DNA of 64,000 nucleotides from Tolypeutes matacus (lineage: Eukaryota; Chordata; Mammalia; Cingulata; Chlamyphoridae), in contig JAKSZT010053928.1 of the NCBI GenBank assembly GCA_026826555.1, positions 1,264,629-1,328,628 of the forward strand. Reading direction: 5' to 3'. The position numbers were made by a program, and so were the translations under genes. The notes below the pieces were generated by a model, which did not search any database, was not told the origin of the DNA, and was given only the letters and a program-made list of their open reading frames with translations. Shown here in pieces: positions 20,941 through 32,062 of this stretch (its first letter is position 1; every line of letters begins with the position of its first letter).

Positions 20941-21855
20941 ATATATTTTAAACAATTTATTGAAGTATATAATTCATACATGAATATACAGAAACTATAA
21001 GTGTTCAGGAAACATTGTGAACCTACAACACAAACATGCATAACATCATACAGGGCTCCCACACATCAGTCCCCCACAAATACTTTGCATTGCTGTGAAA
21101 CATTTGTTAACAAATTATGAAAGAGCATTGTCAAAGTATTACTACTAACTATAGTCTGTATCTTTCTCCCCCATACATTTTTTTAAGGACTTATTTATTT
21201 ATTTACTTTTATCCATTTTTTACCACCCCCCGCCCCCCATTTGCTGTTTTGTGTCCATTTGCTGGGCAACTCTCTGTGTCCATTTCCTGCTCTCTCTTCT
21301 CATCCTTCTATCTTCACTGGGATTTGATTCTTGGAACCTCCAATGTGGGACAGAGGCATCTGACCATCTGTGCTACTTTAGTTCCTGGTTTTACGGCGCA
21401 TCTTGTCTTGGCTCTCCCTTGTGTCACTCTCCTGTTATGTCATCATCTTGCTGTGTGGCTCGCGGGGCCTGGCAGCGCACCTGTGCATGGGGCCTGATGG
21501 CTCACCTGCACAAGAGGCCTGGGAGGCTCTCCTGCTCACGGGGCCTGGTGGCGCAGCCCGCACATGGGGCCTGGTGGCCCATGTGCCTTCTATATTTTTC
21601 TTTTTTTTATTTTTAACACTTGAACCACAACCGTCTCCCTGCTATATCTCTTAAGGTTGACCAAAGATACCTAGAGTTACAGTCTTTTCCCATACAGGAT
21701 GGTCATATAATAAATCAGGCTTAGTTTATCACCAGCATTCTAAAAACCAGACCTAGGAAGAAAAACTAGGTCTGGGGACACATGCATGGTTTCTAATATA
21801 GTGAATGTTTAGCCTACCCTGATTATCACAAAATCAGGACAGCAAGAATATTTGC
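20941..21855 (-). mobile_element. Composite SINE-VNTR-L1-tail retroposon, copy B (915 bp)
   Basis: Same order as copy A on the minus strand: 5' unique part (~21855-21640), remnant of the first SINE unit (~21639-21617, largely deleted), 25-bp VNTR (21587-21464), second SINE-like unit (~21455-21180), L1-type 3' UTR, CAATAAATTG and A-rich end near 20941-20962. A perfect 13-bp duplication attctcattatat lies at 20928-20940 and 21856-21868. It differs from copy A in target site and VNTR length, so it is not a segmental duplication of copy A. Confidence 0.8.
21464..21587. repeat. 25-bp minisatellite in composite copy B, about 5 units
   Basis: Units begin at 21464, 21489, 21514, 21540 and 21566, consensus ggggcctggtggcncacctg plus ~5 bp. 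GC-rich island in AT-rich surroundings. Confidence 0.8.
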
Positions 21856-21868
21856 ATTCTCATTATAT

Positions 21869-22440
21869 GTTAATATATGTGGGATTGTTGCAATCAGGTT
21901 TTTATTTAAAAATAGCAGCAAGATTAGTCTTCTTCAACATTAAAACTATTGTTTGAAAGTTTTGATAAACTACCAAGTCTATTTGAGGCAGCCTGAATAT
22001 GAATTCCAAATACCAACCAGTATGATGACTGTATTATAAAAATAATTATAATTGAATAAATATCTACCTGCTGAACCCCTATGGATTACAAGAACAACTT
22101 CCATATGGAGGTTACTCCAGTGAGTTGGTTTACTGTGCCAGCCAGCGGTACAAATACAGACATGGCACCACATTTTGAATACAAGATGTAGTAATTGCTT
22201 TTTTTTCTAATTGCCTTCAAAATCTCTCACACACAATCACTCCCTTTCCTCTCTTGTGCTCAGGAAAGATGGGAAAGATTTGGAGAAGATAAAGGATGGA
22301 ATCCATGGGGGAGGATAGAGGGAGTAGCCGAACTGGAAAAATTCTCTGAGAGTAAAAGGGATTGTCCTATTTCCACTTTCTCTCCTTCCTAGGGAACACT
22401 TCGGGCGGTAATCTCTCCCTAACTGTATCCTCCAGAGGCC
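21869..22440. other. Unique sequence, no gene recognised
   Basis: No family recognised. The frames over 22195-22686 show no recognisable similarity and no splice context. Confidence 0.4.
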
Positions 22441-22444
22441 AGAG

Positions 22445-22605
22445 CTGTCCAACAGAATTTTCTGCCATGATGGAAGTGTTCTGTGACTGCTGTTGTATAG
22501 ATGGCAGCCACTAGCCACAGTTGACTTTGGAGCACTTGAAATGTGGCTAGTGCACAAGAGGAACTCAATTTTTAATTTTATTGAATTAAAAAAATTTAAA
22601 TAGGT
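22445..22605 (+). mobile_element. hAT DNA transposon of the 'GCTGTCCAA' type
   Basis: 'agctgtccaacagaattttc', 'atggcagccactagccacag' and 'gcacttgaaatgtggctagt' are typical of a mammalian hAT-Charlie MITE whose relatives lie at 28664-29195 and 30808-31093. Exact family name not certain. Confidence 0.65.
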
Positions 22606-23085
22606 ACATAAATCTAGACTGCAGAAAAGAGGGAAGTTATTCTTATCCTTGGGTTCTTGGTGTCTGTAGCTTTGTTTGCTCATCACAACTCTTTTCTCTC
22701 TCCTACTGGGAGTCGTTAAGGATGATTTAGGCCAGTTTGAGGGAGGAGTGAAGGGTGGACCTAGGTGGACTATTTCTATGTAATATATTTGAGTATAAAA
22801 TCTTTACTATGATCAAAATTCTTATTAAAAATGCAATGAACTTTATTTTGCACATTTGCAACCTTTTATTCCCTCTTTTCAAACTTTTATTCCTCAATTG
22901 TTCTTTTGTGAGAAATGATTTTTTTGATGGTAGTTTTATGAAAGACATGGGCAGTTATTGAAAGAAAACTAATGTCATCAAATATTCATCCGGTGACTCC
23001 TGTGTGTAGGTGCTGTGCTAACAATGAATAGAACTTTGCAACACTATTTTTTAGCAAAATGACTTTTAAACTATAAACTCCCCAT

Positions 23086-23433
23086 GGGGAAGTGGATGTG
23101 GCTCAAGCAGTTAGGCGCCCGCCTACCATATGGGAGGTCCCGGGTTCAGTTCCCGGTGCCTCCTAAGAAGATGAGCAAGACAGCAAGCTGACACGATTAG
23201 CTGGCATGGCAAGCTGATGCAACAAAGAGATACAATGAGGAAAAACACAATGAGAGACACAACAAGCAGGGAGTGGAGGTGGCTCAAGTGATTAGGCACA
23301 TGGGAGTTCTCATGTTTGGTTCCCAGTGCCTCCTAAAAAAGAAGATGAGCACACAGAGAGCAGACAGTGAGTGCAAACAATGAGGAGGGATGGTGGTGGT
23401 GGGTAATAAATAAAATAAATCTTAAAAAAAAAG
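23086..23433 (+). mobile_element. DAS-type dimeric SINE, full length
   Basis: First unit 'ggggaagtggatgtggctca' with B box 'ggtcccgggttcagttccc'; linker; second unit 'agggagtggaggtggctcaa' with a decayed B box; ends '..taaaataaatctt' plus A tail. Flanked by tccccat(ggg) repeats at ~23079-23088 and 23434-23443, the shared g's making the left edge ambiguous by 3 bp. Confidence 0.88.
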
Positions 23434-23443
23434 TCCCCATGGG

Positions 23444-24376
23444 CTTGTGTCCTGGAAGTATATAATCTTGTCAATCTTTGGAACTATTTTGGAAAACATC
23501 TACTTTTATTACATGATTGTAAAAAATAGTGCTCATATTGAAAAATTTAATGAACTGAAGTGCCTCAAAACTCACTTTGCTGACTGGCCTCACCTAGATT
23601 CTTAGGTATAGGCCAATACAAAGTATTTGAGTGCTTTGGCAAAATATTGGATTTTATTCTCGGGATGTAACATGAAGGCAAGGGGGTGAAGGAAAGCAAG
23701 TATGATTTGAAGATAATTTGATTTATAAAAGATAGAATTTGTCCTCTCTGAATTAAAACCGTAACTCACCTTAAATAACCTTAGCGCAAAGGAAGTCATT
23801 TTCAAAACACATAATATCCAATGGCATCAAAGATATTTTATCCAACAGAGCATAAGTATAAACAGGAAATAAATTTTTCAGTGGAAGGTTAATCATTGGC
23901 ACCACCATATTTACACTCAAGGGCAAGACTATTCCTAGTTCCATCTCCCATAACATTCCAGGGCCCATCCTTACTTTATCCTGACATTGTACCAGCATGA
24001 GTCCAATATGCTAATTACTTCTCCAGATCATACCCGTGGTTCTGATGCTATAAGACAAGTGTTAAAGGTTTAGTTTTTGAGTCAGAATAATGGGTAATTG
24101 GAGTCATCCTGTGGCAAGTTTCCCCTTTTCCTGAGGTCTTTTGACTAATGGCCCTATTGTTATCGTTGGAATGGCTCAAAACCCATAGTGCCATGACGCA
24201 AAACTTGATCTTTGGTAGAAAAGCCTTACACATTTATTCCCTCCAGGAAACCAAAGGGCAACAAAGCAACATTCCAGGTTGAGAACCTGACCTTTTGCAC
24301 AATGAACTAACCTGTTGCAGGTGAAAAATATTAGGACAAAAATAGTTTCATGAGAAAACTTTGACTTGAATTTCTG
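23444..24376. other. Unique sequence, no gene recognised
   Basis: No clear repeat, exon or RNA gene. Short frames only. Confidence 0.4.
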
Positions 24377-24582
24377 CAATGGTTCTCAATCCTAGCTGCA
24401 CATTAAAATCACTTGGGGGACTTTTAAAAAATACCAGCATCTGGGGCCCCCCTGAAATTTGTTGAAAAGACAGATTCCTGGGCCCCATCACAAACCTAAT
24501 GAATTTAGACTCTCCAGGGAAGGGCCCTAGGTATCTGTATTTTGAAGATGTTCTGAGAAAGTTGGTCCACCTGAATTAGGGA
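24377..24582 (+). mobile_element. hAT-Charlie-type MITE
   Basis: Left end 'caatggttctcaatcctagc', then 'tgcacattaaaatcacttgg', 'ctgggccccatcacaaacct' and 'aggtatctgtattttgaaga'. Layout fits the MER103/MER58-like group. Right inverted repeat degenerate. Confidence 0.65.
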
Positions 24583-24984
24583 ATTGATCTTAAAAAAAGA
24601 GCACCTAATATATTTTTGAAATGAATGTCATGGTCCTAAAGACATCATTTTAAATGCTAATGTCCAATTTGTCTTCTTTTATTCACATATAAATACTATC
24701 AAAGGGGAGAAAATTAACAGAAAACATTTGCCATTTTTTATTTCAAACCAAAATCAAGTCTCTGATCCCAAGGGATGACTTCATGTATTAAAATAAAATT
24801 TGCATTTTCATATGCACCAGATAGTGCACTGTAACTCAGAGCCAAGCAGAGGGGCCCTCACCCTCTGCTTCTTTTACTGCAGAGGGGCATCTTAGGATCT
24901 TCTTGTGCTTTGAGAATAATTTGTCATTCTATCTCCAAATGAAATTGTAAGGGATTCTCTAGGGCATTTGTCCATGCAACAATG

Positions 24985-25480
24985 TTTGGAGGTCTACTTT
25001 TTGTCAGACTCTATGCTAGGAGCTAAGGATACTAAATAAAATAAACTGGCATCTTCACTTCTAGAAACTGGCAGGCTAAAGCAGAGTTTCTCAAAGTGTG
25101 ATTTGGACCAACAGCATCACCTGGGAACTTGTGAGAAATGCAGTCTCAGGCCCCACCCCAGATGTACAAAATGAGAAGCTCTGGGGCTGGGCCTTGGCAA
25201 TCTGGTTACACAAGCTCTCCAGATGATTCTGATAAATGCTAAAGGTTGAGACCCAGTGGTCTCTAGGAGGAACAGCCAGTTCAGGAGACGATTAGCTACA
25301 CAGTGATGGGTGCAATGGAGATAGGAAGTGGACTGGGGCATTAGGTAAGTTTCCAGGGGGAGGCAATGCCTGAACTCACTCACAATAGTTGGTGCAGAGT
25401 GCAGACTGGTGATCCTGAGAGGTCAGAAGGGAGCAGGGAAAGGAGTTTGTATTTTACTCTGAATGCAATGTGGAACGCTT
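24985..25480. mobile_element. Ancient unresolved mammalian repeat, split by a MER5A-like element
   Basis: 'actctatgctaggagctaag gatact..' at the left and 'tttgtattttactctgaatg caatg..' at the right belong to a common ancient repeat whose name I cannot fix. The MER5A-like element at 25082-25259 lies inside it. Confidence 0.35.
25082..25259 (-). mobile_element. MER5A-like hAT MITE
   Basis: + strand: 'cagagtttctcaaagtgtga', 'agcatcacctgggaacttgt', 'ccagatgattctgataaatg', ending 'ggttgagacccagtgg', the complement of CAGTGGTTCTCAA. Near full length, non-coding. Confidence 0.8.
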
Positions 25481-26029
25481 TGGTCCTATCGTGATGTCAT
25501 TCACACTCAGCATCATCTTTTGGACAGACTTTCAGCTGAGTGGTGCTGGCCTTATACTCCGTGCTTCAGGTGCTCCCTCAGGAATGAGAGGTTAGAGAAA
25601 TATGGGAATAAGAATTCCTCCTGCATTAAAAATCTAACATAGCAGGTGTGTAATAAATGTCCGGTGAATAAACAATGAATAACAGACAAAGTCAGAGATG
25701 TTTAATGGGAACAAAACAGAATAAGCATTTGTTTCTGAACTAACTGAAAATCCCCTAGTATTAAAAAGATCACACAAGCCACTGAATGTTTTAACCAAAG
25801 AAAACAAGTCTCTCTTCTACTCCTCAGAGGAGCCAGGGCTCAAAGGCTCAGAGTCACCTGAGTAGGAGGGAAATGGGAAAAGAGAAGCAAAGATACCCGG
25901 CAACTCTGCCTGCTGCATTGCCAGTTCTCCTGGGATTGCTTTCAAGTCCTCCTTCACATTCGCACAACAGTTACTGGACACCGACCTTGTTCCAGGAACT
26001 GGTCACATATTATCATTATTGATTTTTTT

Positions 26030-26210
26030 TTTTTTTTTTTTAGATTTTATTTATTTATTCATTTATCCCCCCCTTGCTGCTTGTGCTCGCTGGGTCAGCT
26101 AACCACGCCACGCGGGCGGGCTTGCCTTCACCAGGAGGCCCCGGGAACCGAACCCGGGGCCTCCCATATGGTAAACGGGAGCCCTACTGATTGAGCCACA
26201 GCCGCTTCCC
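26030..26210 (-). mobile_element. DAS-type SINE, low divergence
   Basis: tRNA-like unit with clean A box (complement 'tgattgagccacagccgctt') and B box (complement 'gggaaccgaacccggggcct'), a GC-rich body and a long T run at left (A tail). Duplication tgattttttt at 26020-26029 and 26211-26220. Very similar to copies at 41773 and 49551, so this subfamily looks young. Confidence 0.92.
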
Positions 26211-26212
26211 TG

Positions 26213-26550
26213 ATTTTTTTATTAGGTTGTAAGTTTACAGAAAAATCATGCAGAAAGTACAGCACATTCCTATACCTTTCCCTCACAGTTTCCCCTATAT
26301 TAACATTTTGCATTAGTATGGACTTTTGTTACATTTGATGAAACAATATTATTATAATTATATTATTAACTCTAGTCCATAGTTTATGTTAGGATTCACA
26401 GTTTGTGTTGTAGAGTCCTATGGGATTTTTTATTCTGGTAACATACACAACCTAAAATTTCCCACTTAAACCACTTTAAGTGTACAATTCAGTGATGTTA
26501 ATTCACAGTTAAAAAAATACATTCAACAATGCTGAAAAGTAGGTTTTGTA
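26213..26550 (-). mobile_element. L1 3' UTR, antisense
   Basis: 'aagtttacagaaaaatcatg', 'ctatattaacattttgcatt', 'tgatgaaacaatattattat', 'acaacctaaaatttcccact' and 'taagtgtacaattcagtgat' occur in the antisense L1 3' order. The SINE above inserted at its edge. Confidence 0.65.
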
Positions 26551-26559
26551 ATTCCATGT

Positions 26560-26690
26560 TTATAGAAAGGAAACTGGGGATTAAAAAGATTAAGTGACTT
26601 GCCCAAAGTCAACATGCTAGTAACTGGAACGGCTGGGATTCAAAACCATGTCTATGTAAGAGCAATCTGTCACACTGCTCTATGTGACCA
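26560..26690 (-). mobile_element. MIR fragment, antisense
   Basis: 'gaaactggggattaaaaaga', 'taagtgacttgcccaaagtc', 'ggctgggattcaaaaccatg' match the MIR core in antisense. Confidence 0.7.
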
Positions 26691-26699
26691 GAGCAAGAC

Positions 26700-28320
26700 C
26701 CTTAGATAGCCAGGCCCCCCAGGATACGGCACTCATTCTTCAATTCACCACCAAAACATGCCCCTCCCCACTGTGATCACACATAATATCTAAACTCATG
26801 GGAAAGGCACACATTACTTGTTCTCAAGGATAATGAACATTTGAATTTAACCTTTGATTGTATTATAGCTAACCCAATGATTTGTTTTCACTTCCTGTAT
26901 CCAAACAATAAATGATCATTTTATATTTATAGCAATGTGAGGAGCAATCTTTACAGAACTCAATAGCCCAAATTTTCATTTTTTTGCCCTGACATCATGA
27001 TTTTCTCTCTCTTCAAATGGCAATGGTATCTAGGCATAAAAAATTGGACTTCTTGTGACTAAGAAATTTATAAGTCGAATTTAATTGTTGGCTTTAAGTC
27101 ACTGTATAAGTCACTGTATAAAGGCTGAAAAAACAAAAATATACACATCCACACACATACATGTATCTATGAAAACACACATGTCCACACACACATATAT
27201 ATACCAAAAATCTATTGGTATTGCTATTTTACAGCACATTCATGTACCTACCATAGATCATGTACCGTATATTACAGATTTTTGTCAAAACTGACAGAAA
27301 AGAGAAATAAATCACATTTACTAAGGATAAAAACCTCACCCATTTAATTCTGTGTTTTTTCTTCCTATGTTTACAATAGACGATAAAAAAAATAGATTTT
27401 GGCTAAAAAAATAAAACTTTATAGTTTTATTTCAAATTGGCAAAATTTTGCAGAAGATATGTTTCCTAAGTCCCTATTTCTGTGTTCTATTAAAATATAT
27501 GGCATGGTAAAAGCTAAACGATTATTAGTTTCTATCTTTTCTGTTGGATTGTGAGACTTTTTTCCTCTAGACAATTGTAAATTTGTTTATTTTTCTATAT
27601 TCTTCTACTATAGTAAGCTGTGGGGAAAATATATTAGGAAACTCAGAAGGAAGGGGAACTCAAGAAAAACACCTAATTCAAATATGGGGGCAGCTGTTTC
27701 TTGGATGTATGATGGCATCAACTGGTTTCTTCAGAAGGTCTGCCCTTGTCTTCAATGACTCCTATCACAATGGATAAAGTAAAAACAGACTCAGCACAGC
27801 TCAAGAGAAGAGCTTCCTCTCTTTTCCTTATCCCCCCTGCCTTCTCTTAGTTAAAATCAGCAGATAGAAACTCAGATTAAAACCCACTCTCTAGCTACAA
27901 ACAACAGTGTTGATTAAATGGATCACTTTGCCAAGGGAAATGAAGCTGGAGTGCCCATTTTTCATTCAAATGTTCCAGCCCAGTAAAAGTAGCTTCCAGC
28001 TGTAAATATATTGAATCACCATTAACCTACTGGAGAAAATAGGAACACAAACACATACTCTCTTATTAGATGATGATGGCAGGGTGTCTGATAATGCAAA
28101 CAATTAAATGGAACAATTTATTTATAGCTTTCAAAGGGTCTTAAAATTCTTTCCGTCAGAGGAACACACTTTCCCCTCCCTTAGAGCAGCCTAACTGGAA
28201 TTTTGAGGGGTGAAATCCTTTGAAGTTCTGGGAATGTGTGCCGATTTATTTGACCGGATATTGGTTAATTTGTTTCGTAAGGAGTAAATGTTCTAGGTTC
28301 TTGCATCCCAAGGAATGATC
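26700..28320. other. Unique sequence, includes a possible conserved non-coding stretch
   Basis: No repeat or exon recognised. A CA-rich stretch lies near 27135-27205. The part at 27900-28260 is repeat-free and rich in homeodomain-type TAAT/CAATTA motifs. Confidence 0.35.
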
Positions 28321-28324
28321 CAGG

Positions 28325-28463
28325 ACTAGCAGCTTCCATCATCATCTGGGAACTTGCTAGAATTGCAGAATCTTGAGCTTCACCCCTGACCTACTGAATC
28401 AGATTCTGAATTTTAAAAGTTCCTCAGGTACTTTGGATGCATATTAAAGTTTGAGAATCCCTG
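28325..28463 (-). mobile_element. MER5A-like hAT MITE, minus orientation
   Basis: 'catcatctgggaacttgcta' ... 'ctactgaatcagattctgaa' ... 'aaagtttgagaatccctg'. The left inverted repeat is partial. It abuts the next copy in opposite orientation. Confidence 0.78.
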
Positions 28464-28469
28464 CTAGAA

Positions 28470-28651
28470 CAGGGCTTATAAAACTTTAACAGGGATCAAA
28501 GTCACTTAGGGACTTATTAAAACACAGATTGCTGGGTCCTCTCACAGAGATTCTGATTCAGTATGTCTGGGATGGGATCCGAGAATTTGAGTTTTTCATG
28601 TTCCCAGGCGATATGGATGATACTGGCCCAGAACCACACCGAGAACCACTG
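28470..28651 (+). mobile_element. MER5A-like hAT MITE, plus orientation
   Basis: 'cagggcttataaaactttaa', 'aacacagattgctgggtcct', 'gattctgattcagtatgtct', ending 'gagaaccactg'. Only 6 bp separate it from the inverted copy on the left. Confidence 0.82.
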
Positions 28652-28663
28652 CTCTAGGGCAAG

Positions 28664-29195
28664 GTTGTCAAATAGAATTATTATCTTTTTCATACTTTAT
28701 TTTTTTGAGGTGCCAGGGCCTGGGGATTGAACCTAGGACCTTGTATGTGGGAAGCTGGTGCTCAACCACTGAGCCACATCAGCTCCCCTGAGTTGATTTT
28801 TCCATTTGTTTTGCCTTTTTTTTTTCAGGAGGCACCAGGAACTGAACCGGGTCCTCCCATGTGGGGAGCAGGCACTCAACCGCTTGAGCTACATCTGCTC
28901 AAATAGAATTATAATGTGAGTCACATATATAATTAAAAATTTTCTGGTAGCCACATTTTAAAAGTAAAAATTATTTTAGTATCTTTTATTTAAACCAGCA
29001 TATCTAAAAAGTTATTTCAACAACAATCAATGTAAAATTTTTAGTGAAATATTTTGCATTCTTCTTTTTGTAGTAAATCTTCAAAAATCTGGAGTGAATT
29101 TTACATTTAAAATACATCTTGACTTGGACAAGCCTTATTTCAAGTGACAGTAGGCACATGTGGCTGGTGGATGCGAAGTCAGACCCAGAGTAGAG
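28664..29195 (+). mobile_element. hAT DNA transposon interrupted by a SINE
   Basis: Left end 'gttgtcaaatagaattat' continues after the SINE with 'aatgtgagtcacatatataa', 'tttctggtagccacatttta', and ends '..caggcacatgtggctggtgg'-like sequence near 29160. The reverse-oriented relative is at 30808-31093. No transposase frame. Confidence 0.7.
28682..28898 (-). mobile_element. DAS-type dimeric SINE
   Basis: Two units (B-box complements 'ggggattgaacctaggacct' and 'ggaactgaaccgggtcctcc'). Perfect 14-bp duplication tcaaatagaattat at 28668-28681 and 28899-28912 places it inside the hAT element, so the SINE is younger. Confidence 0.92.
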
Positions 29196-29369
29196 CACTG
29201 GTTTCCAAATGTTACTTCAAGCAAGGACTGGTACTGTTTGTGAAACTTTCACTGACCTGGGGAGAAATGAGAAAAATAAAGCCAAATTTATTCATTTTAA
29301 ATGATTTGCCTCTATTCTGAGATTATCTCGTTTCTTCATTTTTGGAGCTAAAATGGCGTCCCTTTAATG

Positions 29370-29556
29370 CAGTGATTTTCAAAGTGTGGTTCCCCAGACC
29401 AGCAGCATCGGTATCTTCTAGGAATTTGTTAGAAATGCAAATCACTGGGCCCCACCTCAGACCTACTGAATTAGAAATTCTGCAGGTGGGTGCTAGCAAT
29501 CTGTTATAACAAGCCCTCCAAGTGATTGTGATGCATGCTAAAGTTTGAGAACCATG
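29370..29556 (-). mobile_element. MER5A-like hAT MITE
   Basis: 'cagtgattttcaaagtgtgg', 'agcagcatcggtatcttcta', 'gccccacctcagacctactg', ending 'aaagtttgagaaccatg'. Nearly complete and close to the consensus I remember for MER5A. Confidence 0.85.
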
Positions 29557-29559
29557 GCT

Positions 29560-30800
29560 TTCATGAAATGATGGTGACAAAATAAGTGATAGATTTTAAT
29601 TATTTTTTAATAACTGTAATTGACAAAATTAAGAAGTTGACAACTTGATGCTAGTCCTTTAATTAAAACTTTTTTTTCGTGCTGGTTTATGAAATTTGAA
29701 AGTCAAAGAACTCATGTACTAGAAGTTAGTTAAATAATATTTTGTGCTGCTATGAATAAAGTACAGTTTAAAAAATAGGGAAAGACTTAACAGGAAATGA
29801 GAGCGTATATAAGCATACAAATGAATCCTAGGAAGTCAATGCTTGGTTCTCATTAGTAACACCTTTATGTAATTACTACTGGAAAATGAATACACTCACT
29901 AAACAACACCTACTAAGAAAATTCAAATTTCCTATGCAAAATAGTGAAAATGGGTCAGAAAAAAATTTCATACATATTGATGATTTCATTTTCCAGCTCT
30001 CTGGTAATTAGTCAGTATTTGGCTTTTATTGCTACAAAAGTTGTTCTACAGAAATTTTAATATCTCATCCTTGAAAAAATAAGGAAACAAAATCTTTTGC
30101 CAATTGTATATTTCCTTTTAGAAACATACTAAATAAGGCACAAAGTTAGCATATTATATTTGATTCCTGCAGCCAACTGAGGGGTGGGAGACTATTGAAA
30201 TGAATCAGTGAAATGTGAAATAATATAAGGAATTAACCATGAATGACGGGACAAGTGGAACTGAAAGAAAATCTAATAATATTATCTAATATAATCTATG
30301 GAGAAGATGATGTTAGCTTGGGAGACCCATGGGTTCAGAATCCCAGACTCTGGTTCAGTTTTTGTTTCCATTATGTGATGGTAGCTTTTTCTATTCTAAA
30401 TTTCAGTTTTTCTAAATATACATGAAAGAAATGGCAGAATATGTCAAGACTGTTGAAAGACTGTTGATTGATTAACTGATGTTCTTAAAATTTTTTAAAT
30501 TCCTGAGGAAAATGGGTTTAAGAAGCCCAAAGCATTATTACTTCCCTTGCCCAGGAAGTTCCTGTTAGGCCGAATTCAGAGGAAATTCAGGGATATAAAG
30601 AGAAAAGATGTGATAAAAATGACCAGTTCTATTGTTCTGTGTGAATAAGGAACTTACCTTTACTTCATGCTAAAATTAGAACTCTTCTCCTTTGTAGTTT
30701 GGAGGTTTAAAAAGCTTCTGGATAGGGTGGGTAGCTCTCTGCTCCTAATTTCTTTGAAGCCAAGTAGATCATTGTTTATCTGGAGACTAGGAAGCTGTGT
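29560..30800. other. Unique AT-rich sequence, no gene recognised
   Basis: No repeat family or exon seen. Confidence 0.4.
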
Positions 30801-30807
30801 GTCCAGT

Positions 30808-31093
30808 ACAGTAGCCACCAACCACATGTGGCTGTTGACACTCGAAATGTGGCAGGCTTGAGTAGAGATTTACTCTAATTGTAAAATACACACTGGCTTT
30901 TGAAAATATAGTATGAAAAGAATGCAACATCTCAATAATTTTTAAAATACTGATCAGATGTTGAAATAACATTGATTATATTGGGTTAAATAATAGATAT
31001 TTAAAATTTCACCTGTTTCTTTTAAAAAATGTGGCTACTAGAAAGTTTAAAACGACATGTTTGGCTTACAATATATTTCTATTAGACAGCATT
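30808..31093 (-). mobile_element. hAT DNA transposon of the 'GCTGTCCAA' type, reverse orientation
   Basis: Starts 'cagtagccaccaaccacatg tggctg' and ends '..tatatttctattagacagc', the complement of GCTGTC-AATAGAAATATA. It mirrors the element at 28664-29195. Confidence 0.7.
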
Positions 31094-31386
31094 TTTATAG
31101 AGTGATATTTCTTGAATATTATGAATATAGTTAACAATAAAAGAAATATACTGTTCTACTGTGTTTTGAAAGACTATGAAAACCTACACTGCTTAATTAA
31201 AACCTATTGCTGAATAAATAAGGGATGTGAATAAAATTATTTCTTTAAACTTTATCATAGAGAGAAATTCCAAGTTCTGTGATTCCACTTTACAAGTGCA
31301 AAGGAGGAAACGGAAATAATTATTCTTGTAAAACAGGACGAAATATTTTTATCTGAAAAATTCAGATAATCAAGGCAAATGTTAAA

Positions 31387-32062
31387 CGTTTCTCTCTCTC
31401 TCTTAGAACAATACACACTTTTATCACATGAGCTAAGATGGGAGGGAGGATGATTTATTTGCCTTTCTGGACCTTGATTTTCTTCACAGGACTCCAGCAC
31501 ATGGCCATCTGCTGGCCACAGTGGCCTGGCCTCAAGCAATGGACTCAAGAAGCTTGCCCTGATGGACCAGCATCTCCAGAAGACTGCTGACCTTGGCCTT
31601 CTTTCTCCTCTCCATCCTATTTCTTCAGAATTTTCTTTGACCCTTCTTGTTTAAAATCTCTTCCTCCTGAGGGGTCAGTATGGCTCACTTCTTGCGGCCA
31701 GGGGCAGTGCGTAGTGGGTACTATGTGCAGGCCATAAGCACAGTGCAGTTCTTCTCCAGGGTCTTGGTGTGGGCCAGCTCTATGCTGAATGCGTTGTAAA
31801 CTGCGTCTATGACCCTAGTTTCTCCAGTACAACACTCACAGCCCAGAAAGCTTCCCACGTCAGCCTCAGGGAACAGTACTTCCTGTGGTCTCCCTCGCGC
31901 ACGACACATGTGTTTGAGTGGGGTCCAATCTGAGTGTTGGCCTGCTGGCGTCCCGGCTCACACTTCCGCTTCCGGTGGTCGGGCTTTCTCTTCCCTGCAG
32001 TCTTGTAGCGCTTGTGCCAGCTGTCCTGGGAGCTGTCCTATGCACGGTGAGGCTGGAAACGG
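31387..32062 (-). pseudogene. RPS8 pseudogene: Ribosomal protein S8 processed pseudogene
   Basis: Intronless antisense copy of the RPS8 mRNA, spanning from the 5' UTR (complement of gtttccagcc near 32053) to the 3' UTR. Recognisable pieces on the minus strand: NWHKR-region DNA near 32010-32030, a frame at 31721-31909 with SFLGCECCTGETRVIDAVYN (RPS8 has a GSECCTRKTRIIDVVYN region), KTLEKNCTVL, and the C-terminal GRADGYVLEG-like region (31480-31520) with stop and aataaatc. Frameshifts and stops (e.g. tag near 31722) show it is dead. The A tail looks decayed into a GA-rich tract (CT at 31391-31402 on +). Confidence 0.93.

Noticed and set aside
22237..22686. 149-codon minus-strand frame
   Set aside because: Overlaps an old hAT element and has no similarity to a known protein.
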